The notes: generated from the letters alone by a model not told the origin. DNA of 64,000 bases from Xylanibacter ruminicola (GCF_900142525.1 NZ_FRBD01000010.1:1-64000); one strand, 5' to 3'. Shown: positions 50,292 through 58,760, counted from the stretch's first letter. A program made the numbers and translations.

Positions 50292-50795
50292 ATGAAGAAA
50301 GAAAAGATAGAAATATTGTTCCGACAGCACTACGGCCCAATGATACGGTTGGCAAAGCGGATGCTCTACGACGACGAGGAATCGCGCGACGTGGTGAGTG
50401 AGGTGTTTGCCACGCTGATAAAGACTGACATCCTACCAAAGAACATGGAGGGTTATTTGATGGCAAGTGTCAGGAACCGATGCCTGAATCTGCTGGAACA
50501 CAAGGATGTGAGGGCCAAGTTCGAGCAAGCCTATACACTGGAGATGAAGCAGAACATGGTGACAGACGATGACACGATCTCCTATACGTCTGTTGAACAA
50601 TGGTATCAGCAGATGATGGCCTACGCCAAGAAGCATCTGACAGGACAGACCTTATTGGTGTTCCGCATGAGGCATATAGACGGCATGAAGTATCAGGAAA
50701 TAGCTGACCAGTTGGGCATCAGCCGCGTGATGGTCTATAAACATCTGGCAAAGGCCATGAATACAATCAAGGAGTATAACAATCAAAAGAAATAA
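50292..50795 (+). CDS. ECF sigma factor (FecI-like)
   Basis: A 167-residue sigma-70 family factor with only regions 2 and 4. Region 2: LFRQHYGPMIRLAKRMLYDD then ESRDVVSEVFATL (about 8-45). Region 4: LTGQTLLVFRMRHIDGMKYQEIADQLGISRVMVYKHLAKAM (about 118-158), with a clear helix-turn-helix. Length and pattern match Bacteroides-type FecI factors that drive outer-membrane receptor genes. It is followed 4 nt later by an anti-sigma-like membrane protein and then a receptor, the classic trans-envelope signalling order. Confidence 0.92.
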   Translation: MKKEKIEILFRQHYGPMIRLAKRMLYDDEESRDVVSEVFATLIKTDILPKNMEGYLMASVRNRCLNLLEHKDVRAKFEQAYTLEMKQNMVTDDDTISYTSVEQWYQQMMAYAKKHLTGQTLLVFRMRHIDGMKYQEIADQLGISRVMVYKHLAKAMNTIKEYNNQKK

Positions 50796-50799
50796 GACT

Positions 50800-51462
50800 A
50801 TGGAGAGAGACGAGAAAATCCAGTTGCTATTGGACATGCAGGAGCATCCTGAACAGTTCTCAGAACAGGCATTGCAGACAATGCTTGACGATCCCGAAGT
50901 ACGCAAGCTGATGGAAGCCACGACACAGTTGAAACAGGCTATGTTGTCTGATGAAAACGATGTGAACAATGTAGATGCCGAATGGCAGCGTTTCGCACAG
51001 ACTCATCTGACAGAGCAGAAGCCAGAGCGCAGTTGGTTGAAGATAGCTGCCACTTTTATTGGCATATTAATGATGTCGGGTATTGCCTTTGCTGCTATCC
51101 ATATCATACGCAATTTCTCTAATGCAGGTATAGAGCCGCAAAAAACAATCCAAGAAACAACAATTGCTAATCCACACCAACTGCCAGCAGACACTATAAA
51201 AACAGACACCATACCTTCTAAGGTGGTACGCTACGACGAGGCCACACTCGAACAAATACTTACCGACATGGCCGACTATTACGGACTGTCGCTGATCTGG
51301 AAGAGCGAGGATGCCAAGACGCTTCGTTTGTTCTACATCTGGAACAAGCAGCAGTCGGCAGTAGAAGCTATAAGAAGTATGAATTCCTTTGAGCGCATCC
51401 GTTTGGAACTGAGCGATAGCATCCTGACAGCAGATTTACAAACCAGTAGTCCCAAACAATGA
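50800..51462 (+). CDS. FecR-like anti-sigma factor
   Basis: A 220-residue single-pass membrane protein. The N-terminal 85 residues are helical and cytosolic (suited to bind the sigma factor), one transmembrane helix follows at about 88-110 (LKIAATFIGILMMSGIAFAA), and the periplasmic part ends in a DUF4974-like domain (EATLEQILTDMADYYGLSLIWK, then RLFYIWNKQQSAVEAIRSMN). The classical FecR core is shortened, which is usual in this subgroup. Its stop overlaps the receptor ATG by 4 bp. Expected to hold the sigma factor until the receptor reports ligand. Confidence 0.82.
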   Translation: MERDEKIQLLLDMQEHPEQFSEQALQTMLDDPEVRKLMEATTQLKQAMLSDENDVNNVDAEWQRFAQTHLTEQKPERSWLKIAATFIGILMMSGIAFAAIHIIRNFSNAGIEPQKTIQETTIANPHQLPADTIKTDTIPSKVVRYDEATLEQILTDMADYYGLSLIWKSEDAKTLRLFYIWNKQQSAVEAIRSMNSFERIRLELSDSILTADLQTSSPKQ

Positions 51463-54032
51463 CCATGAGAAGATTAACTATCATTTGTGCGCTCTGTTTT
51501 GTGGCTACATTGGCTTTGGCTCAGCGCATTACCCGACACTATGATAACGTGTCGATGTCGAAGGCCTTGATGGAACTCAACGACCTGCAACATGAGTATA
51601 CCGTCAACTTCATCTATGACGAACTGGAGGATTTTAAGGTCACGACAGACATCAAGCATGAGAAACTGACTGATGCCATTTTGCAGATTGTTGGTTTCTA
51701 TCCTATCCGAGTTGTCAAAAGCGGAGAGCATGAAATTTTTGTAGAGTGTACGCATAAGACAGACCGCCACCTGACGGGTACTATCATTGATGAACAGGGC
51801 GAACCTGTGGCATACGCTAACGTAGCAATCCTCAATCCTTCTGACTCCACTCTTCTCAGTGGCGGAGTCAGCAACGAAAGCGGCTACTTCGCTATTCCAT
51901 ACGAACAGCCCACGGTTCTCGCACGTATCTCATACGTCGGTTACAAGACCGTCTATCGGCACTGCAATCAGCCTAATGTGGGTACAATACGAATGCAGCC
52001 TGATAACTATACACTGAATGGTGTAGTCGTACAGGGTGAGCGTCCAAAGGTAGTGCTGCAAGGCAATTCACTGATGATGAATGTGGAAGGAACAGTGATG
52101 GAACGTTTAGGTACGGCAGAGGATGTACTCACACGTGTTCCGATGATTGCCAAACGGGGCGAGGGATTCGAAATCTTAGGCAAAGGGGCACCACTTATCT
52201 ATTTGAACAACCGTAAGTTGACTGACCTGAACGAGTTGAGAAACGTCCAGTCGGACTTTATCCGCAGTGTGGAGGTTATCCAAAATCCAGGTGCTCGCTT
52301 TGATGCTTCAGTTAATGCAGTTATCATTATCCGCACCAAGCGGGCTGCTGGAGAAGGTCTGGGTGTGGAATTGTCATCGTGGTCTCGCTGTGGGCGTGGT
52401 TATGCCAATAATGAGAGAATCAATCTTACCTACCGCACTGGCGGTCTGGAACTATTCGCCAACCTCTTTGGGGCCTATAACAGAAGGAAAAGCAGTGGCG
52501 AGTTCGAACAGACGGTATTTGCCGATACACTTTGGGTGATTAACAATAAGCAGAAGGATAATGTTCGCAATCCCTTCCTTGAAGGACGATTCGGTTTCAA
52601 CTACCAAATCAACGACAACCACTCTTTCGGCGGATTCTACCAGAATACCTATGACAATGTGAAGACTCGTAGTGAGTATGATGATGACTTACAAGCCGAC
52701 GGAGTGCCATACGACCACTTGCAGAACAGCAGCGTCCGGCGTGACAAGAACGCGCCCACACATCAGGTCAATCTTTACTACACAGGAAAAGTGGGCCAGC
52801 TCAGCATTGACTTCAACGCTGACTATACCTCCCGTAAGCAGCAGAGTCGCAATCAGCAGCAGGAACTCAGTACCGAGTACGAAGACCGCGATGTAAATAC
52901 CGAGAGCCAGACACGCAGTAAGATGTTTGCCGAGAAACTCTTTGTTACACATCCGCTATGGAAAGGTCTGATAGAAGTCGGCGAGGAATATACCAATACG
53001 TGCTGGCGCAGCAGATTCGACAACCCCGAGGGATACATTACCAACAGCAACAATGAGCAGCACGAAAGCAACATTGCGCCCTTCATGGAACTGCGCCAGC
53101 GTTTGGGACGCTTCCAATTGTCCGCTGGTCTGCGCTACGAGCATGTGGAATCTGAATATTATGTCAATGGTATTCGTCGTGACGATCAATGCCGTACCTA
53201 CGATGACTTTTTTCCGTCCTTTTCAGTTTCTACGTCAGCCAAGAATCTGCAACTATCTTTCAGTTACGCCAAGCGGACAACACGTCCTTCATATTGGCAG
53301 TTGAGTAGCGATGTCACCTATGAGAATCGCTTGAACCGGCAGACGGGCAATCCCTATCTGAAACCCGTCAAGTACCACAACCTGAACGCAATGGTGATGT
53401 GGAAGTGGCTCTATCTGATGACCAACTTCTCCCATTGTGTTGATCCTATTCTTTATACGGCGGGCAGTCTGGAAGAGGATTCAAAGGTGAATTTTGTGAC
53501 CTACCTGAACTATGATCATGCCGACTGGCTCACTGTTACTTTGGGCGCACAAAAGAACGTCAAACTGTGTGACAGGATAACATGGACTCCACAATACAAC
53601 ATGTCGCTGATGAAACCTTGGTTCAAGTCACTGTTTAATGGTCAAGAGAAGAGTTTTAGCCATCCGATGCTGACCCTGCAATTAGGCAATATCGTGTTAC
53701 TGCCTCACGACTGGCTGCTACAGGCCGACTTCAATATGCACACTCACGGCAATACAGGCTCAAACATTTGGGTTGACTGCACTAATCCAATGCTCTCGCT
53801 CAGCGTCAGCAAAGACTTCTTCCAGCGCCGTCTCAACGTCAAATTGACAGGCAACGACCTCTTCAATGGAGGCATCAACCATGTCATGCTTTACAGCAAT
53901 AGGATGATGTACCGTAAGATGGAGGACAACGATTCCCGTTGCATCCAACTCTCCTTGCAATACCGCTTCAATGTCACTCCGTCTAAGTATAAGGGTACTG
54001 GTGCCGGTAATTCTGAGAAGAACAGACTTTGA
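51459..54032 (+). CDS. TonB-dependent-receptor-like transducer with STN domain
   Basis: An 857-residue outer-membrane protein: signal peptide (to about 22), an STN/secretin-type signalling domain (about 25-100: YDNVSMSKALMELNDLQ and KLTDAILQIVGF), a carboxypeptidase-regulatory-like domain (LTGTIIDEQGEPVAYANVAI), a plug region (LNGVVVQGERPKV, EVIQNPGARF) and a long barrel. The STN domain is what talks to FecR-like proteins, so the three genes form a complete signalling set. It is a paralogue of 45419-47887 (shared GKGAPLIYLNNRKLTDLNEL / GRGEAEIYINGRRLQDVSEL). The ligand is unknown. The second in-frame ATG at 51465 is also possible. Confidence 0.88.
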   Translation: MTMRRLTIICALCFVATLALAQRITRHYDNVSMSKALMELNDLQHEYTVNFIYDELEDFKVTTDIKHEKLTDAILQIVGFYPIRVVKSGEHEIFVECTHKTDRHLTGTIIDEQGEPVAYANVAILNPSDSTLLSGGVSNESGYFAIPYEQPTVLARISYVGYKTVYRHCNQPNVGTIRMQPDNYTLNGVVVQGERPKVVLQGNSLMMNVEGTVMERLGTAEDVLTRVPMIAKRGEGFEILGKGAPLIYLNNRKLTDLNELRNVQSDFIRSVEVIQNPGARFDASVNAVIIIRTKRAAGEGLGVELSSWSRCGRGYANNERINLTYRTGGLELFANLFGAYNRRKSSGEFEQTVFADTLWVINNKQKDNVRNPFLEGRFGFNYQINDNHSFGGFYQNTYDNVKTRSEYDDDLQADGVPYDHLQNSSVRRDKNAPTHQVNLYYTGKVGQLSIDFNADYTSRKQQSRNQQQELSTEYEDRDVNTESQTRSKMFAEKLFVTHPLWKGLIEVGEEYTNTCWRSRFDNPEGYITNSNNEQHESNIAPFMELRQRLGRFQLSAGLRYEHVESEYYVNGIRRDDQCRTYDDFFPSFSVSTSAKNLQLSFSYAKRTTRPSYWQLSSDVTYENRLNRQTGNPYLKPVKYHNLNAMVMWKWLYLMTNFSHCVDPILYTAGSLEEDSKVNFVTYLNYDHADWLTVTLGAQKNVKLCDRITWTPQYNMSLMKPWFKSLFNGQEKSFSHPMLTLQLGNIVLLPHDWLLQADFNMHTHGNTGSNIWVDCTNPMLSLSVSKDFFQRRLNVKLTGNDLFNGGINHVMLYSNRMMYRKMEDNDSRCIQLSLQYRFNVTPSKYKGTGAGNSEKNRL

Positions 54033-54281
54033 ATCTGACGAGGTGTTCCTGTGGCAATAAAACTTTACCTGCTTCATCATTATAAGGAAAGGAAATAACC
54101 ATGGGGCACCTCCACATTAATACATAATATGGAAATGAAACGACAAAGAATATATAAAGGTTTAAGCCCATAATATGATTGGATGCGCAAAAGATACCAC
54201 TTATCTTGGACGTAGACCATAGATAAGACTGCATTTTTGCGGAAAAAACAGAAAATGTTTTGTGTTTTGCCCAAATTGCAG
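54033..54281. other. Gap between the receptor gene and the 6S-like RNA
   Basis: About 250 bp without a convincing gene. A weak inverted pair CTTATCT/AGATAAG is seen near 54200. No terminator hairpin is obvious directly after the receptor stop. Confidence 0.5.
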
Positions 54282-54289
54282 TATCTTTG
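54259..54289 (+). promoter_or_regulatory. Consensus promoter of the 6S-like RNA
   Basis: TTTG at 54259-54262 and TATCTTTG at 54282-54289, spacing 19 bp. Among the best promoter matches in the window, yet the first protein start lies 245 nt downstream. Confidence 0.75.
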
Positions 54290-54293
54290 CACC

Positions 54294-54493
54294 TTAGAAT
54301 ATAGTAGATAGAGCGACAGCTTTCTGTACTACTCACAAAATTACCACAAGAGATGAAGCACGGGAAGACTGCTGTTAGCTCACATCGCATAGCAATATGG
54401 GTGTGGGCTTTAGCGGTATCCATCTGTGCTAAGGTGTGTGGTAATACCTGTGAGTAGATGTTCTTGCCGCTATCGCCCCGCATCCTTTTTTTT
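54294..54493 (+). ncRNA. ssrS: Long rod-shaped RNA, candidate 6S RNA
   Basis: About 200 nt from promoter to a run of eight T's (54486-54493) fold into one long interrupted hairpin: GATAG-A-GCG (54307-54315) with CGCTATC (54468-54474); CTACTCAC (54329-54336) with GTGAGTAG (54450-54457); TTACCACA (54341-54348) with TGTGGTAA (54437-54444); AGCAC with GTGCT; CTGCT with AGCGG; and an inner 10-bp arm AGCTCACATC with GGTGTGGGCT. Total length, rod with internal bubbles, and single-gene transcription fit 6S RNA, which holds RNA polymerase in stationary phase. No Rfam check could be made; tmRNA, RNase P and SRP RNA do not fit. Confidence 0.55.
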
Positions 54494-54533
54494 AGGACAT
54501 TGATATCTATTATATTTTAATCAATTACAGAAT

Positions 54534-55130
54534 ATGAAGTACAACGAAGACGATCCAGACAATCTGGACGGACTCGGCGGCATGCTGCCCGCTGAAGTCC
54601 TGAAAATGTTGAATGAACTGCTGGAGCAAATGCACAGGACAGGTCATATCAATCAAGGCAGCAAAATAGAAGTAGTGTATGTCGCCTCTGGCGGACAGCA
54701 TGTAGAGACCATTCAGAAACAAATTATCGCTTCACATCCCAACCCCAGCCTCACCCCTCGCTCGGCCGAAGGACGCTTGCAAGGCAAGAACCCCTCTCCA
54801 AAGGGCGAGGGGAACTTTAAAGAGCGAGGTGTAGATACCGTCAAGGATGAAAGGAACTTGCCTGAAGTTCTTGCCACCAATGAAGCGATGATGCTATGGA
54901 AGAAAGTGCGAGATGCAGGCTATGTGGATGACCACTACCAGCCGCTAATCTCCCGTACGCAAGCAGCATTGTTGGCCGATGCTATGGCGGAGCGGTTAGG
55001 CATCAAAGAGAAGTGGAAAGTGTTTGAGACGTTGTGGAACAGGAATTATATGCGGAGTGATTATAACTTGGCACTCACCCAACAACAATCACTGGATTTC
55101 CAAGATGAGTTGAAAAGTATGTTTAAGTAA
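54534..55130 (+). CDS. Hypothetical protein with in-frame repeat insert
   Basis: A 198-residue acidic soluble protein. The N-terminus (LDGLGGMLPAEVLKMLNELL) and the C-terminal region (QPLISRTQAALLADAMAERLGI, then WKVFETLWNRNYMRSDYNLAL) look helical and are probably the real conserved parts. The middle (about 68-98, HPNPSLTPRSAEGRLQGK followed by NPSPKGEG) is derived from a G/C repeat like those at 11067 and 36729 and is likely disordered. No motif of known function. It ends with a strong terminator, so it is a separate transcription unit from the primase-like operon. Confidence 0.65.
   Translation: MKYNEDDPDNLDGLGGMLPAEVLKMLNELLEQMHRTGHINQGSKIEVVYVASGGQHVETIQKQIIASHPNPSLTPRSAEGRLQGKNPSPKGEGNFKERGVDTVKDERNLPEVLATNEAMMLWKKVRDAGYVDDHYQPLISRTQAALLADAMAERLGIKEKWKVFETLWNRNYMRSDYNLALTQQQSLDFQDELKSMFK
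54745..54812. repeat. G/C repeat inside the 54534 gene
   Basis: CCCCAGCCTCACCCCTCGCTC and AACCCCTCTCCAAAGGGCGAGG: a C-rich arm and a palindrome (CCCCTC/GAGGGG, 54791-54812). It is read through in frame. Confidence 0.65.
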
Positions 55131-55141
55131 ATCCTAATTTT

Positions 55142-55174
55142 AAGTCCTAATGCAAATGCATTGGGACTTTTTTT
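55142..55174 (+). terminator. Terminator after the 54534 gene
   Basis: A 13-bp stem with one G-T pair (55142-55154 with 55157-55169) followed by seven T's. Confidence 0.88.
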
Positions 55175-55191
55175 ATGTTCTTGTTTAAACC

Positions 55192-55225
55192 GTAGTACCC
55201 TCGCGTAGTACCCCAGTGGGTAGTA
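55192..55225 (+). promoter_or_regulatory. GTAGTACCC operator-like repeats
   Basis: GTAGTACCC at 55192-55200 and 55205-55213, then the inverse GGGTAGTA (55218-55225), making TACCCC-AGT-GGGTA. They sit just before the -7 box of the module at 55244. A repressor site is a plausible reading. Confidence 0.5.
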
Positions 55226-55243
55226 GGAATGAGAAGCTCTTTG

Positions 55244-55251
55244 TACATTTG
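55244..55251 (+). promoter_or_regulatory. -7 box (TACATTTG) for the DUF3987 module
   Basis: TACATTTGCAACC, 50 nt before the ATG at 55301. Confidence 0.65.
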
Positions 55252-55300
55252 CAACCGAAAATTCATAAGGAGTTTGATTAAAGGAAAACGAAGCAAGGAT

Positions 55301-55627
55301 ATGATTGTAAATTCAAAAAAACTGTTTAAAAGAATGGAAGCAACAGTAAGAATTTTGAATCAGTCGGGGCTGATTACTCGTCAGTACACCGACAAGAAAA
55401 CGGGCGAGCAGAAGGTGATTAACTCTGTGATGCTCAAGTTGACGGACGGAACGGATTCTTTCCTCGGTGAGATTACCGGCGAGAGGGCTGTGAATTGTCC
55501 GAAGTTCGACCCTCAGCACCAGTACAAGGTGCAGTGCTCTATGGTGGTTCGTGAGTGGAACTCGCAGCAGACCGGCGAGGCTATGCAGGCTACTACGATT
55601 TACGTTGATAAAATAGGTATGGTATGA
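55301..55627 (+). CDS. Small protein, possible OB-fold/ssDNA-binding type
   Basis: A 108-residue protein, first gene of the primase-like operon. Alternating strand-like segments (EATVRILNQSGLITRQYTD, KVINSVMLKLTDGTDSF, YKVQCSMVVREWN, TTIYVDKIGMV) suggest a small beta barrel, and the position before a primase/helicase gene would suit a single-strand DNA-binding protein. This is a fold guess only. The ATG at 55301 is preferred over a more upstream in-frame ATG at 55229, since that one lies before the -7 box at 55244. Overlaps the next gene by 4 bp. Confidence 0.6.
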   Translation: MIVNSKKLFKRMEATVRILNQSGLITRQYTDKKTGEQKVINSVMLKLTDGTDSFLGEITGERAVNCPKFDPQHQYKVQCSMVVREWNSQQTGEAMQATTIYVDKIGMV

Positions 55628-56157
55628 CTTTAGAGTATCTTGAACTTATGGAAGACGTAAAGAAGACTCAGGAGAATGAGGTGCAAGGCACCTCTTCTCC
55701 ACGTAGGAAGCTGGTGGAGAGCTATAAGTCGAATACGCGTCGCTATGATGACGGGTCGATAGAGATAGCTCCGCAAGAGAAAGGTGAACCGAGTCAGAAG
55801 GATGTGAAGAAGGTGGGGCGCTCTAAGCGATATGCCACTACCGGCAAGAATCCGCTGACTTGCATTGAGTTGAAGTGTCCTGAGAACGTGCCTGACAAGG
55901 CTGCCTTCTTCCACAAGGAGTTGGCTAAGTTGACTAAGGACATGGAGATTGAAGAGCCGCAGATGCCTGAGGGTGAGTTCCTGTTGAATGAGGACAACGT
56001 GAAGGTACGCTTTGCGGCAAAGGAGCACAAGGTGGTGGCCTGGCTCACATTTGAGGCTAAAGGATTGATAGACGTAAGGAGAGAGCTGTACAATCTAACA
56101 AGCAAGATTGACAAATGTTTTGTTATCAACGAAGCTTCGGTTTGCCAACAGAAGTAG
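55624..56157 (+). CDS. Hypothetical protein of the DUF3987 module
   Basis: A 177-residue soluble protein, basic and low-complexity in the first 75 residues (SSPRRKLVESYKSNTRRYDDG), with a more ordered C-terminal half (KCPENVPDKAAFFHKELAKL, VVAWLTFEAKGLIDVRREL). No known motif. It overlaps the small protein upstream by 4 bp and the primase-like gene by 43 bp, so it is clearly part of the operon and may be a partner of the primase-like protein. Confidence 0.65.
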   Translation: MTLEYLELMEDVKKTQENEVQGTSSPRRKLVESYKSNTRRYDDGSIEIAPQEKGEPSQKDVKKVGRSKRYATTGKNPLTCIELKCPENVPDKAAFFHKELAKLTKDMEIEEPQMPEGEFLLNEDNVKVRFAAKEHKVVAWLTFEAKGLIDVRRELYNLTSKIDKCFVINEASVCQQK

Positions 56158-58676
56158 TAACTTTGGAACAGTTTCGGGCGCTTATCACGGCGCCTGAAAC
56201 TATCAGAAAAGTCAGAGAGGCCCGTGAGGCTCTGGCTCGTGGCGACAAGAACGCCTACGACAGGAAGAAGAGGGGGCTGCCTCTGGCTATCTTTATCGGT
56301 ACCTTTGAGGAGTCGGTAAAGGTAATGAAGGACAAGAACTCTGGCGAGGAAAAGGCTGTTAGCGGCTGCTGGCGACTGCAGAAGCATTGCAGGTTGAACG
56401 GGTTGTGCGTCATTGACTTTGACCACGTTGACGAGGTTAACGAAAACGATAACCAAAACGATAACCCGAAGCGTTCGCTGAAGGAGATTTGGGATGAAGC
56501 CTACGCACGATTGAGTGATGAGGACAAGGCGAGGATTCTCTTTGTGTTCGTTACGCCAAGTGGGCATGGACTGAAGGTGGTTTTCATAGCCGATGCTGCG
56601 GTAGGCAACCTGATTGACAACCAGATTGTCTTTTCAAGGAAGCTGGGGCTGAACCCTGATGAGGCCTGCAAGGATGCCAGCCGAGGGGCGTTCCTGACTA
56701 CGAGTGAAGATATTATTTATATTGACGAAGAAAGACTGATTACGTATCAGGACGATACCTTCGGCGAGAAATACAACGAAGCGTATCATCAAGGTCACAG
56801 CCAGGCGACGATATCGAACACGGATAACACGGATGGAACGGATAAGGCTGTTAAGACGAACACAAATCTCACAAATCTCACGAATCCGTCAGATCCGAAC
56901 AATCCGTGTTCAGAAAAAGAATATCTCGGTGTCCCCTTCAAGACGATTATCGAGGCTTGGAGCAAGCAGCGGTTCAGCGGCAGCAACGTGTCGAGGCATG
57001 AGGCCAGCGTGGTGTTGGCTCGTGACTTGTACATCATGACTGACCGCGACAAGCAGGCTACTCTGGCTTTGCTGATGGCTCAGAAGTGGGTACAGGAAAT
57101 CGTTCAGGAGCGATGCGAGGATGTGGAGCGTACCGTGAATAATGCGACTGACTATGTGGCGGCGCAGGAAAACGAGAATGCCAAGAAGGGAAAGGTGTGG
57201 TTGCCGAAGATTTCGAAGGAGATGAAGGCAGCGTTGGAGGCAGTTGGGGCGGTTGAGAGTGCGGAGCAAAACCTCCAATCTCAAACCTCCAACCTCAAAC
57301 CTGATGATGACGTTTATGCCGTGCTGCCCTTGGAAGAATGGGCAAAAGAGCTACAGGAGATGGCGCAATACTATCCCTGCCTAAAGGAACTCTTTCTTAA
57401 TGTGCATCCGCATAAGTTGCCTGCGGTGCTGTTTAGTAGTGCAGCCCTGTTTGGTACTTTGATGACTCGTGCTTGGTATCACTTCTGGTATGAGCCGGAG
57501 ATTGTCAGGAGGCTAAATTACAGCATCTTCATCATCGGTGACCCAGGAGCCGGTAAGAACATCGTAGAAAAGTTCTACAAGAAGATTGCCGACCCGATGA
57601 TTCAGGCAGACCAGTGCTTGATAGATGCCGTGAACCGCTACAAGGAGGGCAGAACAGAGCGCAGTACCTCGACAAAGGCACAAAAGGGTGAAGCCCTGAA
57701 AAGACCCGTGGTGGGAATCAGAGTGCATCCAGCCCGTACCGCTACCGGTGAGTTTATCCGCCACATGAATGCGGCTATTGAGACGGTTCAGGGCGTGCCT
57801 TTGAACCTCCACATGTTCTCGTTTGATGCTGAGCTGGATAACGTCACCAAGCAGAACAAGGGCGGTGACTGGAAGGACCGAGAAATCATGGAACTCAAAG
57901 CGTTCCACAACGAGGAAGAAGGTCAGATGTATGCCAACCAGGAGAGCTACACAGGTATGTTCAACGTCTATTGGAACTTCATCTACACCGGCACGCCGTA
58001 TGCCCTGCACCGCAAGGTGAACCAAAGGAATTTCGGTACGGGTATGTCAACCCGACTGGCTGTGATTCCGCTGCCTGATAAGGGCTTGGCTAAGCGAAAC
58101 CAGGTGGTAGATCCGAATGCCAACGAGACGCTGAAAACGTGGGCCTATCGCCTGGATAAGGTGGAGGGAGAACTGCCTATTGAACCGCTAAACGATGAAA
58201 CCTACGACTGGCAGTCATCTCGTATGGAGATAGCTGAGTTCAACGGCGACAAGGCTGACAGAACGCTTCTGAAGCGAATCCCATACTACGGCATCGGTAT
58301 CTCTCTTCCGTTTATCCTGATGCGTCATTGGGATGAGTGGCAGGAGAATCACACCCTCACCATGGATGATAGGGATAAGCGGCTGTGTCGTTTGGCAATG
58401 GAAATCCAGTACAAATGCCAACAGTTCTATTTCGGCGAGATGGCTTTCAACTACTTTGCCGACCAGAACAGGGAGTTCGTACAGCGTCGCCGCACAGGTC
58501 GCTACGAAGAGTGTTTCCGTAAGTTGCCCGATGAATTCAAGACCCAGCAGTTCATGGACGGCTTCGGTGTCTCTCAGTCTGCTGCCCAGCGTTCCATCGC
58601 AAGGCTCCAGCAGGATAACCTCATTGAAAGGGTGAAGTACGGGGTTTATAGGAAGGTTCTTCAGGAATTGCCATAA
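56115..58676 (+). CDS. DUF3987 / VirE-N (BT4734-like) primase-helicase-type protein
   Basis: An 853-residue protein. Residues about 35-220 are a VirE-N/BT4734-like domain, primase-related (LNGLCVIDFDHVDEVN with the acidic motif, FVTPSGHGLKVVF). From about 415 a DUF3987 helicase-like domain follows, with Walker A GDPGAGKN near 478 and later FIYTGTPYALHRKVNQRNFG-type conserved block. The C-terminus has a winged-helix-like DGFGVSQSAAQRSIARLQQ. Two low-complexity linkers (about 233-267 and 382-399) look repeat-derived. Such proteins belong to phage, plasmid or domesticated replication modules in Bacteroidales. Start overlaps the previous gene by 43 bp. Catalytic motifs appear intact. Confidence 0.85.
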   Translation: MFCYQRSFGLPTEVVTLEQFRALITAPETIRKVREAREALARGDKNAYDRKKRGLPLAIFIGTFEESVKVMKDKNSGEEKAVSGCWRLQKHCRLNGLCVIDFDHVDEVNENDNQNDNPKRSLKEIWDEAYARLSDEDKARILFVFVTPSGHGLKVVFIADAAVGNLIDNQIVFSRKLGLNPDEACKDASRGAFLTTSEDIIYIDEERLITYQDDTFGEKYNEAYHQGHSQATISNTDNTDGTDKAVKTNTNLTNLTNPSDPNNPCSEKEYLGVPFKTIIEAWSKQRFSGSNVSRHEASVVLARDLYIMTDRDKQATLALLMAQKWVQEIVQERCEDVERTVNNATDYVAAQENENAKKGKVWLPKISKEMKAALEAVGAVESAEQNLQSQTSNLKPDDDVYAVLPLEEWAKELQEMAQYYPCLKELFLNVHPHKLPAVLFSSAALFGTLMTRAWYHFWYEPEIVRRLNYSIFIIGDPGAGKNIVEKFYKKIADPMIQADQCLIDAVNRYKEGRTERSTSTKAQKGEALKRPVVGIRVHPARTATGEFIRHMNAAIETVQGVPLNLHMFSFDAELDNVTKQNKGGDWKDREIMELKAFHNEEEGQMYANQESYTGMFNVYWNFIYTGTPYALHRKVNQRNFGTGMSTRLAVIPLPDKGLAKRNQVVDPNANETLKTWAYRLDKVEGELPIEPLNDETYDWQSSRMEIAEFNGDKADRTLLKRIPYYGIGISLPFILMRHWDEWQENHTLTMDDRDKRLCRLAMEIQYKCQQFYFGEMAFNYFADQNREFVQRRRTGRYEECFRKLPDEFKTQQFMDGFGVSQSAAQRSIARLQQDNLIERVKYGVYRKVLQELP
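56817..56909. repeat. Low-complexity repeat region inside the DUF3987 gene
   Basis: Repeats of the type AACACGGATAACACGGATGG and AATCTCACAAATCTCACGAAT, coding for an Asn/Thr/Asp-rich linker. A second one (CAATCTCAAACCTCCAACCT) is at 57274-57300. Confidence 0.6.
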
Positions 58677-58689
58677 GGTGTTCCTGAAG

Positions 58690-58721
58690 ATACCCACTTA
58701 CCCAGTTACCCACTTATGACG
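58690..58721. repeat. TTACCCAS octamer array, copy 3
   Basis: TACCCACTTACCCAG-TTACCCAC-TTATGACGGG, 14 nt past the DUF3987 stop. Same orientation and end (TATGAC) as copy 1 at 48863. Confidence 0.75.
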
Positions 58722-58732
58722 GGAAGGAAATT

Positions 58733-58760
58733 GCAAGTTAAAAGTTTAAAGTTAAAAGTT
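58733..58760. repeat. AGTTAAAAGT short repeat before the lysozyme-like gene
   Basis: AAGTTAAAAGTTTAAAGTTAAA runs up to the start codon; read as protein it gives VKSLKLKV, so the upstream ATG at 58716 is not the likely start. Confidence 0.55.

Noticed and set aside
54294-54493. tmRNA, RNase P RNA or SRP RNA
   Set aside because: Too short for tmRNA or RNase P, no tRNA-like end, and no conserved SRP loop. The single interrupted rod fits 6S RNA better.
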